Shown here: positions 61,603-64,000 of the stretch, one piece after another
How the letters are laid out: each line of letters opens with the position of its first letter
Position numbering within the stretch: the first letter of the stretch is position 1
Assembly: GCA_900551665.1 (NCBI GenBank)
Contig: URWW01000003.1
Coordinates: forward strand, 4,343-68,342
DNA: 64,000 nucleotides
Direction of reading: 5' to 3'
Source of the DNA: an uncultured Collinsella sp.
Lineage (GTDB): Bacteria; Actinomycetota; Coriobacteriia; Coriobacteriales; Coriobacteriaceae
The notes under the pieces: generated by a model
Database searches by the model: none
What the model saw: only the letters and a program-made list of their open reading frames with translations
What the model was told of the DNA's origin: nothing
Program-made: the position numbers and the translations under genes

Positions 61603-63027
61603 ATGCCGTCCATCGCTGTCCCCGAGGCGACCGCCGCCCCGACTTTCAAGAGCGCCCATTTCATCGGCGTCGGTGGAGCCGGAATGAGCGGCATCGCCCT
61701 CGTCCTTCACGAGCGCGGCTGCGCGGTGACCGGTTCGGACCTCAAGACCTCACGCTATATCCGTCAGCTCACTCGAGCCGGCGTCCCGGTGCATGTGGGT
61801 CATGCCGCCTCGACCATCGATGAGGTCAAGCCCGACGTCGTGGTCGTGTCGACCGCGATCCCAGAAACCAACCCCGAATTGGCTCGCGCCCGTGAGCTTG
61901 GCATTCCCGTTTGGCATCGCGCCAAGATGCTCTCCGCGCTTGGCTACGGCCGCACGACCGTGGCGTGTGCCGGAACTCACGGCAAGACCACCACGTCCTC
62001 GATGGTCGCCACCATGCTCGACCGCATGGGCCTCGATCCGAGCTTTCTGATCGGTGGCATCGTGGAAGGTTACGGCACGAACGGCAAGAACGGCGACGGG
62101 GACTTCTTCGTCGTCGAGGCCGATGAGTCCGACAGCTCCTTCCTCTACCTCGATCCGCGCGTGGTCGTCGTCACCAATATCGAGGCGGACCACATGGACC
62201 ATTATGATTCGCTCGAGCAGATCGAGGAGACGTTCTGCACGTTCATGGGACTCGTGGGCGAGGAGGGCACCGTCATCGTGTGCGGCGAGGACCCGCATTT
62301 GGTCGAACTCGCCCGCTCCTGCGGCCGAACCGTGCTCACCTACGGCGAATGCGAGGGCGTGGACGTCCGTCTCGCCCCCGAACCGAAGCGCCATGCGTTC
62401 GGCTCCGATTTCACCGTCGCGCTGCCCGATGGGGAGGTGCGTGAGGTCTCCATCAAGAACAATCCCGGTCGCCACAACATGTTGAACGCCACCGCGGCGC
62501 TCGCGGCGGCCTACGTCCTCGGTCTCGACACTGCTCGAGCCGCCGAGGCTCTGTCGACGTTCGAGGGGGCGCGCCGCCGCTTCACCCAGGTCGGAGAGGT
62601 TGGTGGCGTCACGCTGGTCGATGACTACGGTCATCATCCGACCGAGGTCAAGGCCACGCTCGCCGCGGCAAAATCTCTCGACTTCCAACATGTCGACGTC
62701 GTGTTTCAGCCGCATCGTTACTCGCGTCTCCAAGCGCTGTGCGACGATTTCGCCGATGCGTTCGCCGATGCCGACACCGTCGTGCTCATCGACGTCTTCC
62801 CGGCCGGCGAGATGCCCATCCCCGGCGTCACCAGCAAGATGCTCGCCGACAAGATCCGCGCGGCGCACCCCGGCAAGCCGGTGTACTACGTGTCCGACCA
62901 TCAGGCCCTCATGACCCGCATCGACGAAGTGGCGCAGCCCGGCGACCTGCTCATCACGATGGGGGCGGGAGATGTCACCACGGTCGGTCCGGAGTATCTC
63001 GAGCACGTGGCCAACGAGGCAGAGTAG
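61603..63027 (+). CDS. murC: UDP-MurNAc:L-alanine ligase
   Basis: First Mur ligase: joins L-alanine to UDP-MurNAc. 474 residues. Motifs: HFIGVGGAGMSGIALVLHERG, CAGTHGKTTTSSMVATML (P-loop), ADHMDHYDS, NNPGRHNMLNATAALAAAYV, and DDYGHHPTEVKATLAAAKSL. The ATG at 61603 is preceded by GAGGAG with a 5-nt spacer; the frame opens at 61576 without better evidence. 103 nt follow murG. murB starts 3 nt after its stop. Confidence 0.95.
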   Translation: MPSIAVPEATAAPTFKSAHFIGVGGAGMSGIALVLHERGCAVTGSDLKTSRYIRQLTRAGVPVHVGHAASTIDEVKPDVVVVSTAIPETNPELARARELGIPVWHRAKMLSALGYGRTTVACAGTHGKTTTSSMVATMLDRMGLDPSFLIGGIVEGYGTNGKNGDGDFFVVEADESDSSFLYLDPRVVVVTNIEADHMDHYDSLEQIEETFCTFMGLVGEEGTVIVCGEDPHLVELARSCGRTVLTYGECEGVDVRLAPEPKRHAFGSDFTVALPDGEVREVSIKNNPGRHNMLNATAALAAAYVLGLDTARAAEALSTFEGARRRFTQVGEVGGVTLVDDYGHHPTEVKATLAAAKSLDFQHVDVVFQPHRYSRLQALCDDFADAFADADTVVLIDVFPAGEMPIPGVTSKMLADKIRAAHPGKPVYYVSDHQALMTRIDEVAQPGDLLITMGAGDVTTVGPEYLEHVANEAE

Positions 63028-63030
63028 CCC

Positions 63031-63942
63031 ATGGGAGCGTTCAACGCCGTCATGGCCCTTTCGGGCATGATCGATACCGACGTCATCGAGAGCGAGAAGC
63101 TGGCGCGCCATACCAGTTACCGCATCGGCGGCAAAGCGGACCTGTTCGTGACGTGCCACAGCTACCATTCGCTGCGCCGCACCATCGAGGTGCTGGCGCG
63201 CGAGCGTGTGCCGTGGGTGATCATCGGCAAGGGTTCGAACCTGCTGGTAGCGGATGCCGGGTACCGCGGCGCCGTCATCACGCTCGGCAGCGAGTTCTCG
63301 CGTTTCGTGCTCGGGGAGGATGGCCGGACCATCACCGTCGGAGCGGGTGCGATCCTCGCGCGGCTGGTGAACGAGGCGTTGTCGCGCGAACTTTCCGGAC
63401 TCGAGTTCGCAGTCGGCATCCCGGGGACGGTCGGGGGCGCCATCTCGATGAACGCGGGGTCCCGCACCGAGTGGATCGGATCCCTTGTGCGCGACGTCGT
63501 CACGTACAAACCCGGCGAGGGCATCCGGCACTATTCCGGTGAGGATGTAGCGTGGGGGTACCGCACATGCGGCCTGCCCCATGATGAGATCGTCCTCGAG
63601 GCCACGCTCGAACTCGAGCCCGCGGTCAAAGACGATATCAGGAGTCGCATGGAGCGATCCCTCACGCGTCGGAGGCGCACACAGCCGCTGGGCGTGCCCT
63701 CCTGCGGTTCGGTGTTCAAAAATCCCCCCGATCGGGCGGTCGGCGCCATGATCGAGGAATGCGGATTGAAGGGTTTTTGCCAGGGCGGCGCCGAAGTCTC
63801 GTCGGTTCACGCTAACTTTATCGTGAACAAAGGTGCCGCCACGGCGGCGGACGTCGAGGCGGTCATCCGCCATGTGCATGCGAAGGTAAGGGAGACGTAT
63901 GGGGTCGAGCTTCAGCCGGAAGTCAAGTTCCTCGGCTTCTAA
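63031..63942 (+). CDS. murB: UDP-N-acetylenolpyruvoylglucosamine reductase
   Basis: FAD/NADPH reductase that forms UDP-MurNAc. 303 residues (the shorter MurB type). FAD-binding segments: SYRIGGKADLFVTCHSYHSL, IGKGSNLLVADAGYRGAVITLG, and GIPGTVGGAISMNAG; catalytic Ser in SCGSVFKNPPDRAVGAMIEE; C-terminal Glu in QPEVKFLGF. The ATG at 63031 follows GAGGCAGAG three nt after the murC stop. Overlaps the downstream ftsQ-like gene by 44 nt. Confidence 0.95.
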   Translation: MGAFNAVMALSGMIDTDVIESEKLARHTSYRIGGKADLFVTCHSYHSLRRTIEVLARERVPWVIIGKGSNLLVADAGYRGAVITLGSEFSRFVLGEDGRTITVGAGAILARLVNEALSRELSGLEFAVGIPGTVGGAISMNAGSRTEWIGSLVRDVVTYKPGEGIRHYSGEDVAWGYRTCGLPHDEIVLEATLELEPAVKDDIRSRMERSLTRRRRTQPLGVPSCGSVFKNPPDRAVGAMIEECGLKGFCQGGAEVSSVHANFIVNKGAATAADVEAVIRHVHAKVRETYGVELQPEVKFLGF

Positions 63943-64000
63943 AGCGCCGAAGCCCACCTACCGCCGCGCTTCACCGGCGGGGAAGGGCTCCGCGTCGGCT
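63899..64000 (+). CDS. ftsQ: Probable start of ftsQ (cut by window edge)
   Basis: ATG at 63899, behind a good site (AAGGGAGA), opens a frame that stays open for 34 codons to the window end: MGSSFSRKSSSSASKAPKPT then YRRASPAGKGSASA. A basic Ser/Ala/Pro/Lys-rich cytoplasmic start is typical of FtsQ/DivIB in actinobacteria, and ftsQ follows murB in many dcw clusters. It lies in another frame from murB and overlaps it by 44 nt. The membrane helix and POTRA domain would lie outside the window. Confidence 0.6.
   Translation, partial: MGSSFSRKSSSSASKAPKPTYRRASPAGKGSASA

Overview
This window is a high-GC (roughly 60-65%, judged by eye), densely coding chromosomal segment. Gene content points to the Actinobacteria, most likely the class Coriobacteriia and something like Collinsella: a complete kdpFABC/kdpDE locus, an arginine deiminase (arc) cluster with anaerobe-type amino-acid antiporters, a PadR-DUF1700-DUF4097 module, and a dcw cell-wall cluster beginning with mraZ. 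The assignment is inference from gene content and base composition. I found no rRNA, tRNA, CRISPR array or insertion sequence.

Layout. 1-10.5 kb: the start of polyphosphate kinase (cut by the window edge), an unusual phosphofructokinase, then kdpED (minus) diverging from kdpFABC (plus). 10.6-16.1 kb: a metallophosphoesterase, CTP synthase, a MetE-like methyltransferase and a LysR regulator. 16.1-33.4 kb is the accessory part: a DUF4160/DUF2442-HTH pair behind a perfect operator, a three-gene ABC exporter, a PadR/DUF1700/DUF4097 operon, an ECF sigma factor with a DUF4179 partner, a run of orphan membrane proteins, an XRE regulator, and an SPFH protein with a small Arc-type gene. 33.4-40.3 kb: a MefA-like MFS exporter with its own leader peptide, a PH-like membrane protein, an MGMT-like protein, a HAD phosphatase, trpS and a TagO/WecA-type glycosyltransferase. 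40.9-47.9 kb: arcA, arcB, a YfcC-type carrier, an APC-type carrier and an aminotransferase. 48-50.6 kb: a DUF1846 protein and a XerC/XerD recombinase. 50.7-64 kb: the dcw cluster mraZ-rsmH-ftsL-ftsI-murF-mraY-murD-ftsW-murG-murC-murB-ftsQ(partial); murE is missing from its usual place.

How the genes work together. The arc cluster imports arginine, deiminates it, transfers the carbamoyl group and exports ornithine, giving ATP and ammonia. The dcw cluster makes lipid II and the septal synthase. KdpDE senses low potassium and should drive kdpFABC. Several operons carry visible palindromes or direct repeats next to their own regulator gene.

Most interesting signals: (1) a nine-codon ORF encoding MLASMRIWL with a strong promoter and two competing hairpins ahead of a Mef-family efflux gene, which looks like drug-responsive attenuation; (2) five dispersed, nearly perfect intergenic palindromes with a GGGAC-W-GTCCC core whose arms change in a compensatory way; (3) a 32-bp perfect palindrome over the promoter of the DUF4160/DUF2442-HTH pair; (4) a five-repeat MraZ box ahead of mraZ; (5) several intergenic structures (small-RNA-like locus, inverted repeats) that no gene explains.
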